Below the pieces are notes generated by a model that saw only the letters and a list, made by a program, of their open reading frames with translations, did no database searches and was not told the DNA's origin. A DNA stretch of 64,000 nucleotides from Microvirga subterranea (GTDB taxonomy: Bacteria; Pseudomonadota; Alphaproteobacteria; Rhizobiales; Beijerinckiaceae). Made by a program: the position numbers and the translations under genes. Shown here piece after piece: positions 22,692-32,252 of this stretch; the first letter of the stretch is position 1, and every line of letters begins with the position of its first letter. The stretch lies in contig NZ_QQBB01000004.1 in the NCBI RefSeq assembly GCF_003350535.1, positions 355,384 to 419,383 of the forward strand. Reading direction: 5' to 3'.

Positions 22692-23962
22692 GCGGCGGCC
22701 TCGTCCGGGATACCCGAGAGGGCGCGCCGCCATTCCCGGCGCACGTCCTCGTCCGTCTCGATGTCCCGGCGCGCCTCGCGATGGGCCGAGACCTCCTCCG
22801 CCGGCAGCAGGCGGGCGATCGCCCAGACCGCCATGGCGCGCACCAGCGGCGAGGCGTCGTCGAGGAGACGCACGGCTTCCGGGGCGAGGCTCGCATCGCC
22901 CGAATTGCCGATGGCGATGAGCACGTTGCGGATGAAACGGTCACGGCCCGTGCGCTTGATCGGCGTGCCGGCAAAGCGTGTGCGGAATGTCGGGTCGTCG
23001 AGGCGGGCGAGTTCCGCCAGCGGCAGGGCCGCGAGGTCGTCCCGCTGCACGAGCCTGGCCTCGCGGCCGGCCTGGGCGAACTTGTTCCAGGGACAGACTG
23101 CGAGGCAGTCGTCGCAGCCGAAGACCCGGTTGCCGATGCCCTCGCGCAGGTCCGCCGGAATGTGGCCCTTGTGCTCGATGGTCAGGTACGAGATGCAGCG
23201 GCGCGCATCGAGCTGGTAGGGCGCCGGAAACGCGTTGGTCGGACAGACGTCGAGGCAGCGGCGGCAGGAGCCGCAATGGTCCCGCTCCGGCTCGTCCTCC
23301 AGCAGCTCCGCCGTGGTGAAGATCGCCCCGAGGAAGAGCCAGTTGCCGAACTCGCGCGAGACCACCACCGTGTGCTTGCCCTGCCAGCCGAGGCCGGCGG
23401 CGGCGGCGAGCGGCTTCTCCATCACGGGCGCGGTGTCGACGAAGACCTTCACGTCGGAGGACGCCTTGGCGGCCAGGAATCCGGCGGCCTCCTTCAGCTT
23501 GCCCTTGATGACGTCGTGGTAGTCGCGGTTGCGGGCATAGACCGAGATCGAGGCACGGTCCTTCAGGGCCAGGCCCGCGAGCGGGTCCTCGGCCGGGCCG
23601 TAATTGAGGCCGAGCAGGATGACGCTTCTGACCTCCGGCCAGAGCGCCTGCGGGTCGGAGCGGCGCTCCGCCGTCTCGGCCATCCACTCCATCGAGCCGT
23701 GATAGCCTTCAGCCAACCAGGCCTTGAGCCGTTCCGAGGCGAGCGGGATCGCATCCGGCCGGGCGATGCGGACGATGTCGAAGCCCAGGCCTCTGGCCCG
23801 GTGGACGAGGGCGCGCTTGAGCGCGGCTCCGTCTAGAAATCCAGGTCGTCGTAATGGGTCGACGGCGCCATTCCCGGCACCCGGTCCGCCAGGAGCGCGC
23901 GAAAGGACGGCCGGGACTTCACCCGGGCGTACCAGTATTTCGCTGTCTCGTTCTCGTCCCAT
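22688..23962 (-). CDS. queG: epoxyqueuosine reductase QueG, start codon unclear
   Basis: QueG uses cobalamin and two [4Fe-4S] clusters to reduce epoxyqueuosine to queuosine in tRNA. Visible are two ferredoxin-like clusters, [14 protein letters not shown] (about residue 233) and [10 protein letters not shown] (about 286), the [20 protein letters not shown] active-site stretch, and a C-terminal HEAT-like repeat. Family similarity begins at about [17 protein letters not shown], yet no ATG, GTG or TTG lies in frame near it. The first upstream is ATG 23962, 130 bases inside the upstream GST gene, which would add a 45-residue tail without visible features. Identity is firm; the start is not. Confidence 0.92.
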   Translation of the reverse strand: MGRERDSEILVRPGEVPAVLSRAPGGPGAGNGAVDPLRRPGFLDGAALKRALVHRARGLGFDIVRIARPDAIPLASERLKAWLAEGYHGSMEWMAETAERRSDPQALWPEVRSVILLGLNYGPAEDPLAGLALKDRASISVYARNRDYHDVIKGKLKEAAGFLAAKASSDVKVFVDTAPVMEKPLAAAAGLGWQGKHTVVVSREFGNWLFLGAIFTTAELLEDEPERDHCGSCRRCLDVCPTNAFPAPYQLDARRCISYLTIEHKGHIPADLREGIGNRVFGCDDCLAVCPWNKFAQAGREARLVQRDDLAALPLAELARLDDPTFRTRFAGTPIKRTGRDRFIRNVLIAIGNSGDASLAPEAVRLLDDASPLVRAMAVWAIARLLPAEEVSAHREARRDIETDEDVRREWRRALSGIPDEAAA

Positions 23963-24525
23963 GGCACGTCGCCGAGATAATCCACCACCGACAGATGGGC
24001 GGCCGCCGCCAGATCCGCAAAGGTCATCTGGTCGCCCGCCAGCCAGTTCCGCTGCGCAATCAGATAGCCGATGTAGCTGAGATGGTATCGCACGTTCGAC
24101 CGCGCCGCGCGAATGGCCCCCATGTCGGGAGGGCCGCCTCCCAGCTCGGTCGGCATGAAGCGCTTATAGATCTTTTCTGTGGCGAGGTAAGCCGAAACCT
24201 CGTCGTGGAACTTGACCAGGAACCAGTCGAGGAGCCGCCGGACCTCCACCCGCTGCACGGGGTCGCGCGGCATGAGGCGCCGGTCGCCCATGGCCTCGCC
24301 CCTGGTATCGTCGAGATATTCGGCGATGATCCCGGGGCCCGGCACCGCCAGCCCGTCCTCGTCGATGAAGAGCGGGAGATTGCCGCTGGGATTGATTTCC
24401 AGGAACGGCAGACGACGATCCCACGGCTTCTCCTCGAGGATGTGCGCGCCGATTCCCATTTCGGCCAGGATCAGGCGCGCGAACCGCGAGTGCGGGCAGA
24501 AGGGATACGAGTGCAGGATGGCCAT
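23833..24525 (-). CDS. glutathione S-transferase family protein
   Basis: The 230-residue protein has a thioredoxin-like N-terminal domain ([20 protein letters not shown], with [12 protein letters not shown] near 55 carrying the cis-Pro) and an all-helical C-terminal domain including [20 protein letters not shown]. GSTs conjugate or reduce substrates with glutathione; the CPHS site suggests a Cys- or Ser-type catalytic residue. It is upstream of queG in the same direction and overlaps that reading frame. Its last codons, ending DDLDF, are in the +1 frame relative to queG. Confidence 0.9.
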   Translation of the reverse strand: MAILHSYPFCPHSRFARLILAEMGIGAHILEEKPWDRRLPFLEINPSGNLPLFIDEDGLAVPGPGIIAEYLDDTRGEAMGDRRLMPRDPVQRVEVRRLLDWFLVKFHDEVSAYLATEKIYKRFMPTELGGGPPDMGAIRAARSNVRYHLSYIGYLIAQRNWLAGDQMTFADLAAAAHLSVVDYLGDVPWDENETAKYWYARVKSRPSFRALLADRVPGMAPSTHYDDLDF

Positions 24526-24713
24526 GGAGCGTGTCTGACGCGAAACAGACGGCGAGAATAAGGCCGCGTTCCGTTAAGGGGCGGTAAGGAATTTTGGTGA
24601 ATCTCATGTTCCGGACGCAGGACGCCGGCGCCTGACCCGCAGTGGGCGCGCACGTCGCCTTGACAGCCCGGGGCACGGCCCTGCATCTGGCGCCGGTTTT
24701 AGGATTTTCAACG

Positions 24714-25511
24714 ATGTCGCAAATTGTCGAGGCGCTGTTTCTGGGCCTGATCGAGGGCCTGACCGAGTTCCTGCCGGTGTCCTCGACGGGACATCTGCTC
24801 CTGATCGGCCACTTTCTCGGCTTCGAGTCCACCGGCAAGACCTTCGAGGTCCTGATCCAGCTCGGTGCGATCCTGGCGATCCTGGCGGTCTACTTCAACC
24901 GCCTCTGGGCCATCGCCAAGGCCCTGCCCTACGATCCGGACGCGCGCCGCTTCGTCCTCGGCGTGCTGATCGCATTCCTGCCGGCGGCCCTGATCGGCGC
25001 CGTGCTGCACGGCTTCATCAAGGAGGTGCTGTTCGATCCCTGGATCGTCTGCATGACCCTGATCGCCGGCGGCTTCGTGCTCCTCTTGGTCGACGGGCTG
25101 CCGCTCGAGGCCAAGCACGAGGATGCGACGCGCTTTCCTCTTTCGATGTACCTCAAGATCGGCTTCATCCAGTGCCTCGCCATGGTGCCGGGCGTCTCGC
25201 GCTCGGGCGCGACGATCGTGGGCGCAATGCTGATGGGGGCGAGCAAGCGGGCGGCCGCCGAGTTCTCGTTCTTCCTCGCCATGCCGACCATGGCGGGCGC
25301 CTTCGCGTACGACCTCCTGAAGAACTACAAGGTCCTGTCGGCCGACGACGCCGCCATTATCGTGGCCGGCTTCATCACGGCCTTCGTGTCGGCGCTCATC
25401 GTGGTGAAGAAGCTCCTCGATTACGTCTCCCGCCACGGCTACACCCCCTTCGCCCTCTGGCGCATCCTCCTCGGATCCGCCGGGCTCGCGGGGCTCATCG
25501 TCTTCGGGTAA
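24714..25511 (+). CDS. uppP: undecaprenyl-diphosphatase
   Basis: The 265-residue integral membrane protein has the two family signatures [17 protein letters not shown] (residues about 14-30) and [16 protein letters not shown] (about 160), plus about eight hydrophobic segments. It dephosphorylates undecaprenyl diphosphate to recycle the lipid carrier for peptidoglycan; overproduction gives bacitracin resistance. ATG 24714 (MSQIVEALF) follows TTTTAGGATTTTCAACG. Confidence 0.97.
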   Translation: MSQIVEALFLGLIEGLTEFLPVSSTGHLLLIGHFLGFESTGKTFEVLIQLGAILAILAVYFNRLWAIAKALPYDPDARRFVLGVLIAFLPAALIGAVLHGFIKEVLFDPWIVCMTLIAGGFVLLLVDGLPLEAKHEDATRFPLSMYLKIGFIQCLAMVPGVSRSGATIVGAMLMGASKRAAAEFSFFLAMPTMAGAFAYDLLKNYKVLSADDAAIIVAGFITAFVSALIVVKKLLDYVSRHGYTPFALWRILLGSAGLAGLIVFG

Positions 25512-25542
25512 GGCCGGGTCGAAACCCTACCGGCCCTTTCGT

Positions 25543-25650
25543 GTCATCCCCAGCGGTCCGAAAGGACCGGGAAGGGGATCCATTCTGTCGTGCGTGTGAC
25601 TGCATTCCCTTCCCCTCCGGTGGCTTGCGCCACCTCCGGCCGGGAATGAC
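25543..25650. repeat. palindromic intergenic repeat (GTCATCCC type)
   Basis: The element begins GTCATCCCCAG and ends CCGGGAATGAC, with internal GGGAAGGGGATCC facing TTCCCTTCCCC. It lies between the convergent uppP and nth genes. It belongs to the same loose group as the copies at 27524, 29484, 32253 and 54672 and is closest to the last. Confidence 0.7.
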
Positions 25651-25658
25651 AGTCTGCG

Positions 25659-26429
25659 CTACCCCAGCGTCTTATCGGGGAAGCGGCACAGGTCGCTGAT
25701 CGGGCAGCGCCAGCATTCAGGCTTGCGCGCCTTGCACACGTAGCGGCCGTGCAGGATCAGCCAGTGATGGGCGTGGAGGCGGTACTGGTCCGGGATCAGC
25801 GCCTCGAGCGCCACTTGCGTGTCCAGCGGCGTCTTGGTGACCACGAGCGGGATGCGGTTGGCGACGCGGAAGATGTGCGTATCGACGGCGATGCGCGGGT
25901 CGCCGTAGGCGATGTTGACCACCACGCTCGCGGTCTTGCGGCCGACCCCCGGAAGCGTCTCCAGGATCTCGACGGAATTGGGCACCCCGCCGCCGAACTC
26001 CTCCACCAAGCGCCGCGACAGGGCGATCACGTTCCGGGCCTTGGTGTTGAAGAAGTTCAGGGTTTTGATGTGGGATTTCAGCCCGTCCTCTCCGAGCGCC
26101 AGCATCTTCTGCGGCGTGTCGGCGACGCGGAAGAGCTCGCGGGTGGCCTTGTTGACGCCGACATCGGTCGATTGCGCCGAGAGCGCCACAGCGATGAGGA
26201 GTGTGTATGGGTTCGTGTGCTCCAGCTCCCCCTTGGGCTCGGGCATCGCCTCGTGGAAGCGGCGGAAGATCTCGAGCATCGTCGCCTTGTCGACGGGCTT
26301 GGGCGCACGGGTGCGTGCGGCCTTCGCGGCCGGCTTCGCGGAGACTTTGGCGGGGGCCTTGGCGACCGGGACGTCCGGTGCTGGCTTCGGTGTGGAAATG
26401 CGGCGCGAAGACCGCTTCAGATCGGACAT
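25659..26429 (-). CDS. nth: endonuclease III
   Basis: A 256-residue base-excision repair enzyme. The helix-hairpin-helix LETLPGVGRKTASVVV carries the catalytic Lys, AVDTHIFRVANR the catalytic Asp, and a C-terminal [4Fe-4S] loop has the spacing C-x6-C-x2-C-x5-C (CKARKPECWRCPISDLC). It removes oxidised pyrimidines and cuts the abasic site. The first 45 residues are a Lys/Ala/Pro-rich extension absent from E. coli Nth, probably disordered. Divergent from the DUF2244 gene. Confidence 0.96.
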   Translation of the reverse strand: MSDLKRSSRRISTPKPAPDVPVAKAPAKVSAKPAAKAARTRAPKPVDKATMLEIFRRFHEAMPEPKGELEHTNPYTLLIAVALSAQSTDVGVNKATRELFRVADTPQKMLALGEDGLKSHIKTLNFFNTKARNVIALSRRLVEEFGGGVPNSVEILETLPGVGRKTASVVVNIAYGDPRIAVDTHIFRVANRIPLVVTKTPLDTQVALEALIPDQYRLHAHHWLILHGRYVCKARKPECWRCPISDLCRFPDKTLG

Positions 26430-26470
26430 GGCTGCGTTATATCTGGGCTATGGCAGGCGGCAAGGCGACA

Positions 26471-26959
26471 ATGGCGGATTCGGACCGGTTCGAGCGACCC
26501 GTTTTCTCGGTCGTGATCCGGCCGCACAGGTCGTTGAGCCCGCAGGGCTTCAAGGTCGTGATGGTGCTGGTCTGCCTCACGTCGATCGTCGCCAGCATCC
26601 CGTTCGTGGTGATGGGCTTCTGGCCGGTCGCCGGCTTCTTCGGCCTCGACTTCCTCGGCCTCTACATCGCGTTCCGGATGAGCTATCGCCGCGGCGACGC
26701 CTTCGAACTTCTCGAGCTGACCCCGATCCGCCTGCTGCTGCGCAAGGTGACCCATCGCGGCGAGGTGCGGGAATGGCGCTTCAACCCGCTCTGGACACGC
26801 CTCCACCGGCAGGTGGACGACGAGTTCGGCGTGCAGGAGCTGACGCTCGCGTCCCGCGGCCAACAGGTGGTGGTGGCCCATGATCTGTCCCCCTCCGAGC
26901 GGGAAAGCCTCGCCGACGAGCTCAGCCGGGCGCTCGCCGACGTGAAGCGGGGCTACTGA
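26471..26959 (+). CDS. DUF2244 membrane protein
   Basis: A 162-residue protein with two adjacent transmembrane segments near residues 28-65 (VVMVLVCLTSIVASIPFVVMG and AGFFGLDFLGLYIAF) and a soluble tail containing the conserved VREWRFNPLWTRL motif. The DUF2244 family is common in Alphaproteobacteria, often near cytochrome oxidase or nth genes, and has no known function. ATG 26471 follows GGCAAGGCGACA; an ATG at 26450 is possible. Confidence 0.88.
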   Translation: MADSDRFERPVFSVVIRPHRSLSPQGFKVVMVLVCLTSIVASIPFVVMGFWPVAGFFGLDFLGLYIAFRMSYRRGDAFELLELTPIRLLLRKVTHRGEVREWRFNPLWTRLHRQVDDEFGVQELTLASRGQQVVVAHDLSPSERESLADELSRALADVKRGY

Positions 26960-27523
26960 AGCGGCGGTCACCGCATGCAAGGTCGCCAAGACACGCCTCC
27001 TCGTTCTCGCGCCCTAAACCGGGGCAAGCCTCAATGATAGGTCCTGGCTCGTCTCGATAGCGAGGGAAGCGCGGGACGCGATCGGCTTCGCGGGCCCGTG
27101 AGCGGCGCGCGCGAAGGGTTCGGGGCGGGAAGCCGCCCAAGGCACAGGACGCCAACCGCATCCCGCGCGCGATGGTCGCTGCAAGCCGCCCGGCCTCGCG
27201 CTCCGGCGCATGTGGCGGGACTCCACAGACGTCCCCATGCACCTTAAGGCGCTCGTTCGCGCAGCCCTGGAGGCTTGTCGGGCCCCCGGCGCGGGCGAGG
27301 CTGAGGAGAGGATGAAGACGGCCCTGCCCGATCAGGCCCGCCTGCCTCGTCTCCCGCTCGGACGTCCCGGCGGCCGCAGGGTTGCGAAACCTGCACCGCG
27401 CGAGCACCGCCTCCGCCGCCGCGACCGACGCCTCGGGCGCGTCCCTCGGGCAGCGGATCGCCACGATATAGCCAAGCTTGCGAGGCGTGTCAAGAACAAA
27501 TGATGAACGAATACTCAGCTGCG
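26960..27523. other. gene-poor stretch, no supported feature
   Basis: A 564-base interval between the DUF2244 gene and a palindromic repeat. A minus-strand open frame from about 27464 has a GC-rich third-position bias in its first half only and no recognisable domain. A 97-codon plus-strand frame (27210-27503) is Arg/Pro-rich and looks like noise. I searched by eye for RNase P RNA and tmRNA signatures and found none. It may contain a decayed gene. Confidence 0.4.
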
Positions 27524-27663
27524 GTCATTCCGGGGCGCACCGGAGGTGCGAGCCCGGAACCCAGACCCGCCGACGGTACAGGACCAAGCGTGGCACTGAT
27601 CGCCTCTTTCTGAAGCGCTGGCGGGTCTGGGTTCCGGGCCCTGCTCCGCAGTCCCGGAATGAC
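27524..27663. repeat. 140-bp palindromic intergenic repeat, copy 2
   Basis: Starts GTCATTCCGGGGC and ends CCCGGAATGAC, with inner arms GAGCCCGGAACCCAGAC and GTCTGGGTTCCGGGC. Organisation and length match the copy at 32253-32393. It lies just downstream of the GST gene and could fold into a long hairpin acting as a terminator. Confidence 0.8.
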
Positions 27664-27723
27664 AGAGTGGGCCCGCGTTTTGACCGGAGTTGCATCCGTG
27701 AATGACGGAGGAGCGGCCCCGCC

Positions 27724-28374
27724 TCAATCCCGGTCCGGCGCACCGGGCGGGAAGTACCCACGGTAGGGCCGGGCCTCGTCGACCGCGCGGGCGAAGGACG
27801 GGCGCGCCAGCAGCCGCCCGCGATAGGCGCGCACATGCGGGAAGGCATCGCCGACCGGCTGCACCCAGTCGGCGTAGAACAGAGAGGGCGCGGCGGCGCA
27901 ATCCGCGAGGCTGAACCCGTCCCCGGCCGCCCATTCGCGGCCGGCCATCGCGCCGTCGAGCCAGGCATAGGCGGCGTCGAGCATGCGGCGGGCTTCCGCC
28001 ACGCCGTGCGGGTCCCGCGCTTCCTCCGGTCGCATCGCGTCGAACACGATCCGCTGCATCGGGGTCATGACGTAGTTGTCGAAGAACCGGTCCATCGTCC
28101 GCACCCGCAGGGCGGCCCGGGCATCCGCCGGCATGAACCGGACAGGTCCCGGATGGTGCAGGTCGAGATGCTCGATGACGATGCTGGATTCCACCACGGT
28201 CTCGCCGCCGTCCACCAGGACCGGAAAGCGCTTCAGCGGCCACAGGGCCGCCAGCTCCGCGCCCGCCTGCTCGTCGCCGAGCATGCGGTACTCGAACGGC
28301 GTCCCGTTCTCGTACAGGGCGATCAGGACCTTCTGGCAATAGGACGAGAAGGGATGGGCATAGAGCTTCAGCAT
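27724..28374 (-). CDS. glutathione S-transferase family protein
   Basis: The 216-residue protein starts MLKLYAHPFSSYCQKVLIAL, a GST N-terminal domain with Ser/Cys at the usual catalytic position, then RFPVLVDGGETVVESSIVIEHL with the glutathione-binding Glu-Ser pair. The helical C-terminal domain contains EWAAGDGFSLADCAAAPSLF. Substrate unknown. It is not closely related to the GST at 23833-24525. It stands alone, divergent from the AraC-alkyltransferase gene. Confidence 0.9.
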   Translation of the reverse strand: MLKLYAHPFSSYCQKVLIALYENGTPFEYRMLGDEQAGAELAALWPLKRFPVLVDGGETVVESSIVIEHLDLHHPGPVRFMPADARAALRVRTMDRFFDNYVMTPMQRIVFDAMRPEEARDPHGVAEARRMLDAAYAWLDGAMAGREWAAGDGFSLADCAAAPSLFYADWVQPVGDAFPHVRAYRGRLLARPSFARAVDEARPYRGYFPPGAPDRD

Positions 28375-28576
28375 CGCGGCCTCGGGTTTGGGAAAAATCC
28401 GGTTTCACTCTGCCACCGATGTCGATAGCGCCACGATCCTACCCATCGGCGGATGGCCGTCTACCGGCCGGGAACGACAGCGCGCCGGTTGTCCGCACGA
28501 AAGCGAAACCCCGTCACAGGAAACGGGTGTCGGGGAGCGCCCGGGTCGCTAGGATGAGGCTCGAGAGGATACGCCC

Positions 28577-29473
28577 ATGCTCGATACCCTGCGCAACACC
28601 GTCATCGAACCCGCCGCCATCGACCTGCCCGAAGGTCCCCAGGCCGATTACGAGCGCGTGCGCCGCATCATCGCGTTCATCTCGGAGCGCTGGCGCGACC
28701 AGCCCTCGCTCGAGGCCATCGCCGACCATGTGGGTCTCTCCACCACCCATGTGCACCATCTCTTCCGGCGCTGGTCGGGCCTGAGCCCCAAGGCCTTTCT
28801 CCAGGCCATCACCCTCGACAACGCCAAGGCCTTGCTGACGGACTCCGCCAGCGTGCTCGACGCAACTTATGAGGTCGGCCTGTCGGGGCCGGCGCGGCTG
28901 CACGACCTCTTCGTCACCCACGAGGCCATGACGCCGGGCGACTACAAGGCCGGCGGCGCGGGCCTTACCATGCGCTACGGCTTCCACCCCTCGCCCTTCG
29001 GCGAGGCGGTCCTGATCGCGACTGAGCGGGGCCTCGCGGGCCTCGGCTTCGTGGACGACGGCGACCGGGCGGCGGCGCTCGCCGACATGACCCGGCGCTG
29101 GCCCAAGGCCGAATACGTCGAGGACGACGCCGCCACCGCGCCCCTGGCCGGCCGCATCTTCGACCCCGGCCGCTGGCAGGCGGAGCAGCCCCTGCGGGTG
29201 GTCCTGATCGGCACCGATTTCGAGGTCCGGGTCTGGCAGACCCTGCTGCGGATCCCCCGCGACCGGGCCACCACCTATTCCGACATCGCCCGTCACATCG
29301 GCAAGCCCGCCGCAGCCCGCGCAGTCGGCGCGGCCGTGGGCAAGAACCCGATCTCCTTCGTGGTCCCGTGCCACCGGGTGCTGGGACGCTCCGGCGCGCT
29401 CACCGGCTATCATTGGGGCCTCACCCGCAAGCAGGCGATCCTGGGGTGGGAGACGGGGGCATTCGCTTCGTGA
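28577..29473 (+). CDS. AraC-type regulator fused to O6-alkylguanine-DNA alkyltransferase (Ada-like)
   Basis: The 298-residue protein joins an AraC helix-turn-helix domain (residues about 30-120; LEAIADHVGLSTTHVHHLFRRW) to a methyltransferase domain with PCHRV (active Cys near 265) and the following ALTGYHWGLTRKQAILGWE. The N-terminal zinc-binding Ada domain that repairs phosphotriesters is absent, so it cannot be methyl-activated by the classical route. It transfers alkyl groups from O6-alkylguanine to its own Cys. A frameshifted remnant of a second copy of the C-terminal end lies at 38083-38214. A perfect 12-bp hairpin follows. Confidence 0.93.
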   Translation: MLDTLRNTVIEPAAIDLPEGPQADYERVRRIIAFISERWRDQPSLEAIADHVGLSTTHVHHLFRRWSGLSPKAFLQAITLDNAKALLTDSASVLDATYEVGLSGPARLHDLFVTHEAMTPGDYKAGGAGLTMRYGFHPSPFGEAVLIATERGLAGLGFVDDGDRAAALADMTRRWPKAEYVEDDAATAPLAGRIFDPGRWQAEQPLRVVLIGTDFEVRVWQTLLRIPRDRATTYSDIARHIGKPAAARAVGAAVGKNPISFVVPCHRVLGRSGALTGYHWGLTRKQAILGWETGAFAS

Positions 29474-29483
29474 GCACCGGGCC

Positions 29484-29513
29484 GTCATTCCGGGTGCGAA
29501 AACCCGGAATGAC
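29484..29513. repeat. minimal palindrome, 12-6-12
   Basis: GTCATTCCGGGT, six bases, then its exact complement. This appears to be the outer arms of the 140-bp repeats reduced to a short hairpin. It sits 10 bases after the Ada-like stop codon and before the convergent gpmA stop, so it may end transcription from both sides. Confidence 0.8.
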
Positions 29514-29527
29514 GGCGGCTTCGCGCC

Positions 29528-30148
29528 TTATCCCTCAAGCACCTTCTTGTCGGCAACCGTCGTGTCCGGGTTGAGCCGGTAGACGAGCGGGATGCCGGTG
29601 GCGAGCTCCAGGGACGGGATGGTCTTGGGCGTCAGGCCGTCGAGCACCATCACGAGGGCGCGCAGCGAGTTGCCGTGGGCGGCCACCAGCACGCGCTCGC
29701 CGCGCATCACGCGGGGCAGAATCTCGCGGATGTAGTAGGGCAGCACGCGGGCGACCGTGTCCTTCAGGCTCTCGCCGCCGGGCGGCTGCACGTCGTAGGA
29801 GCGGCGCCACAGATGCACCTGATCCTCGCCCCAGCGGGCGCGGGCGTCGTCCTTGTTGAGGCCGGCGAGGTCGCCGTAGTCGCGCTCGTTCAGGGCCTGG
29901 TCGGCGATGGTCGGCAGTTGCGGCTGCGCGATCTCGTCGAGGATGAGCTTGCAGGTGCGCTGCGCCCGCGACAGGTCGGACGTGTACGCGACATCGAATT
30001 GCAGCCCCATCTCCTTCAGGCGCCGGCCGGCCGTGCGCGCCTCCTCGATGCCGAGTTCGGTGAGGCCCGGGTCCTTCCAGCCGGTGAACAGGTTCTTGAG
30101 GTTCCATTCGCTCTGGCCGTGGCGAACGAGCACGAGAAGGCGATCCAT
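29528..30148 (-). CDS. gpmA: 2,3-bisphosphoglycerate-dependent phosphoglycerate mutase
   Basis: At 206 residues it is the short rhizobial form. [23 protein letters not shown] holds the phospho-accepting His, and [14 protein letters not shown] the second His. It interconverts 3- and 2-phosphoglycerate in glycolysis and gluconeogenesis. It is the last gene of a minus-strand run starting with dapB, 28 bases upstream. Confidence 0.96.
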   Translation of the reverse strand: MDRLLVLVRHGQSEWNLKNLFTGWKDPGLTELGIEEARTAGRRLKEMGLQFDVAYTSDLSRAQRTCKLILDEIAQPQLPTIADQALNERDYGDLAGLNKDDARARWGEDQVHLWRRSYDVQPPGGESLKDTVARVLPYYIREILPRVMRGERVLVAAHGNSLRALVMVLDGLTPKTIPSLELATGIPLVYRLNPDTTVADKKVLEG

Positions 30149-30176
30149 GAGGGTCTCCGATGGGTGGGAAGAAGCG

Positions 30177-30992
30177 TTACAGATCCGCGAGGCCGAGCAC
30201 GTCGGCCATGGTGTAGTAGCCGGGTTTCTTGTCGAAGCCCCAGAGCGCGGCCCGGACGGCGCCGCGGGCGAAGATGCTCCGGTCCTCGGCCCGGTGCGAC
30301 AGCTCCAGCCGCTCGCCGGGGCCGGCGAACATCACCGTGTGCTCGCCTACCACCGTGCCGCCGCGCAGGGTCGCGAAGCCGATGTCGCCGGGATTGCGCG
30401 CGCCGGTATGGCCGTCGCGGCTGCGCACCGAGCGGTCCTTCAGGGAAATCTTGCGGCCTTCCGCGGCCGCCTCGCCGAGGAGGAGCGCGGTGCCGGAGGG
30501 CGCATCCACCTTCATGCGGTGGTGCATCTCCAGGACCTCGATGTCGTAGTCCTCGCCCAAAGTCGCCGCGACCTTGCGCACGAGGCCCGCGAGCAGGTTC
30601 ACGCCGAGCGACATGTTGCCGGACTGGACGATGCGGGCATGGCGGGCAGCGGCTTCGAGCTTGGCGAACTCCGCCTCCTGGAGGCCCGTGGTGCCGATCA
30701 CGTGGACGATCCGGGCCTGGGCCGCGAGCGCCGCGAAGGCGACGGTGGCGGCGGGCGCCGTGAAGTCGAGCACCCCGTCGGCCTGGGCGAAGACGGGGAG
30801 CGGGTCGTCCGTCACCTCCACGTCGAGCAGGCCGGTTCCGGCAAGCAGCCCCGCATCCTGTCCGATCACCTCCGAGCCCTTCCGCTCGATCGCGCCTACG
30901 AGGGCGCAACCTTCGGCCTCGGCCACCGCCTTGATGAGCATGCGCCCCATGCGGCCGGCCGCGCCTACGACGACGAGACGCATCTCGGTCAT
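30177..30992 (-). CDS. dapB: 4-hydroxy-tetrahydrodipicolinate reductase
   Basis: The 271-residue protein has the nucleotide-binding [22 protein letters not shown], and the catalytic block [20 protein letters not shown]. It catalyses the NAD(P)H-dependent reduction in the lysine/diaminopimelate pathway. ATG 30992 is preceded by a near-consensus AAGGAGATCCTGGC. The neighbours gpmA and pyrF are conserved with it in Rhizobiales. Confidence 0.97.
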   Translation of the reverse strand: MTEMRLVVVGAAGRMGRMLIKAVAEAEGCALVGAIERKGSEVIGQDAGLLAGTGLLDVEVTDDPLPVFAQADGVLDFTAPAATVAFAALAAQARIVHVIGTTGLQEAEFAKLEAAARHARIVQSGNMSLGVNLLAGLVRKVAATLGEDYDIEVLEMHHRMKVDAPSGTALLLGEAAAEGRKISLKDRSVRSRDGHTGARNPGDIGFATLRGGTVVGEHTVMFAGPGERLELSHRAEDRSIFARGAVRAALWGFDKKPGYYTMADVLGLADL

Positions 30993-31004
30993 GCCAGGAT
31001 CTCC

Positions 31005-31571
31005 TTAAACCTCTTCCCGATATAGCGGGGTGCTCGGTGCCTGCAAAGCAGCGAGCGGCTTCGTCATCACGATCCGGCGCGCCGGATCGAAACCCGCGGC
31101 GATTTCCTCGGCGACGATCCGCCGGAGGCCGGGCGAAGCCTCCGCGAGCGCCACCTCGGCGAAGCCGAGCCTCGCGTAGAACGGACCGTTGAACGGGATC
31201 AGGCGGTCGGTCGTCAGCGCGACGGCCGCGAAGCCCGCCTCTTGCGCATGCTCCTCCGCGGTCCGCATCAGCCGGCGGCCGAGCCCGGCGCGCTGGTGCG
31301 CGCGGGCGACGCTCATCTCCTTCACGAAAAGCATGCCGTCGACGACCTGCGCGGCCAGGAAGCCCGCCGGCGCGTCATGCCGGTCGGCCGCGACCCAGAG
31401 AAGCCCGGCCGCATGGCAGGATTCGAGCGCCTCCGGCGGCATGGCGTCGGGGATTCCGTGCGGCTCGCCGAGCGCCGCGAAATAGGTCACGGCGGCGGAG
31501 CGCTCTACCCCGGCCAGGGCTGCAAGGTCGTCCGGCCGGGCGGCCCGGATGGCGTAGCCGCCCCGGCTCAT
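31005..31571 (-). CDS. GNAT-family N-acetyltransferase
   Basis: A 188-residue protein with GNAT motifs: FVKEMSVARAHQRAGLGRRLMRTAEEHAQEAG supplies the R/QxxGxG/A-type acetyl-CoA loop (QRAGLG), and LTTDRLIPFNGPFYARLGF the C-terminal motif. Substrate unknown. Its ATG overlaps the stop codon of the DUF1330 gene upstream (ATGA), so translation is coupled. dapB follows after 12 bases. Confidence 0.9.
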   Translation of the reverse strand: MSRGGYAIRAARPDDLAALAGVERSAAVTYFAALGEPHGIPDAMPPEALESCHAAGLLWVAADRHDAPAGFLAAQVVDGMLFVKEMSVARAHQRAGLGRRLMRTAEEHAQEAGFAAVALTTDRLIPFNGPFYARLGFAEVALAEASPGLRRIVAEEIAAGFDPARRIVMTKPLAALQAPSTPLYREEV

Positions 31572-31873
31572 CCCGGCTGCGGCCCGTCGTAGCCCTCGAT
31601 CACGATGATCTCGGCGACCGCGTGGCCGTCCCGCTCGGCCTTGGCGGCCGCGTATTCGGGCGAGTTCCAGCAGGCGAGCGCCTGCTCGTAGCTCGGGAAC
31701 TCGATCACCACGTTGCGGGCGCGGGCCGCGCCTTCGACGGCCTCGAAGTTTCCGCCGCGCACCAGGAAGCGGGCGCCGTACTTTGAAAAAGCCGCCGCAT
31801 TGGCCTTCACGTAGTTCTGGTAGGCCTCCGGGTTCTGCACGTCGACCCGGCCGATCCAGTATCCCTTCGCCAT
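31568..31873 (-). CDS. DUF1330 protein, second of a tandem pair
   Basis: A 101-residue dimeric alpha-beta-barrel (EthD/Dabb-like) protein: KGYWIGRVDVQNPEAYQNYV, ARFLVRGGNFEAVEG, RNVVIEFPSYEQALACWNSPEY. It is paralogous to the gene just upstream, sharing RNVVIEF, YxxSPEY-like and AAKAxRDG blocks. ATG 31873 lies three bases after the neighbour's stop codon, with GGAG at a normal distance. The function of DUF1330 is unknown. Confidence 0.9.
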   Translation of the reverse strand: MAKGYWIGRVDVQNPEAYQNYVKANAAAFSKYGARFLVRGGNFEAVEGAARARNVVIEFPSYEQALACWNSPEYAAAKAERDGHAVAEIIVIEGYDGPQPG

Positions 31874-31876
31874 CAC

Positions 31877-32164
31877 TCAAGCTCCTTCCACGAGAACGAA
31901 CTCCGCCACGCAGGCGCCGTCGCGCTTGGCCTTGGCGGCCTGATATTCGGGGGAATGATAATAGCGGCGCGCCTGCTCCACCGAGTCGAACTCGATCACC
32001 ACGTTGCGCGCCCGCGCCTCACCCTCCAGCGCCTCATAGGCGCCGCCGCGCACGAGGGGCCGCCCGCCATATTGCCTGATCGCCGCCGTGGCGCCCTTAG
32101 CATATTCCGCATAGGCCTCGGGATCCGTGACGGTGACGCGGGCGATGACATAGCCTTTGGGCAT
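31877..32164 (-). CDS. DUF1330 protein, first of a tandem pair
   Basis: A 95-residue protein: PKGYVIARVTVTDPEAYAEYA, GRPLVRGGAYEALEGEARARN, HSPEYQAAKAKRDGACVAEFV. It is clearly paralogous to the downstream gene. It opens the dapB-gpmA run; a 140-bp palindromic repeat separates it from pyrF, so it probably has its own promoter or depends on read-through. Confidence 0.9.
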   Translation of the reverse strand: MPKGYVIARVTVTDPEAYAEYAKGATAAIRQYGGRPLVRGGAYEALEGEARARNVVIEFDSVEQARRYYHSPEYQAAKAKRDGACVAEFVLVEGA

Positions 32165-32252
32165 GGCGACTCCTTGGACAAGCGTGACGGGGAAACGAAC
32201 GGCATGAGGGCTGCGGCGTCAAGGTCCGGTGTCATCCTGAAACTGCTCCCAC

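Noticed and set aside
26960-27523. RNase P RNA or two-piece tmRNA in the gene-poor gap
   Set aside because: None of the conserved cores (GAGGAAAGTCCGG, tag-coding segment, acceptor stem with TTCGA loop) was found on either strand.
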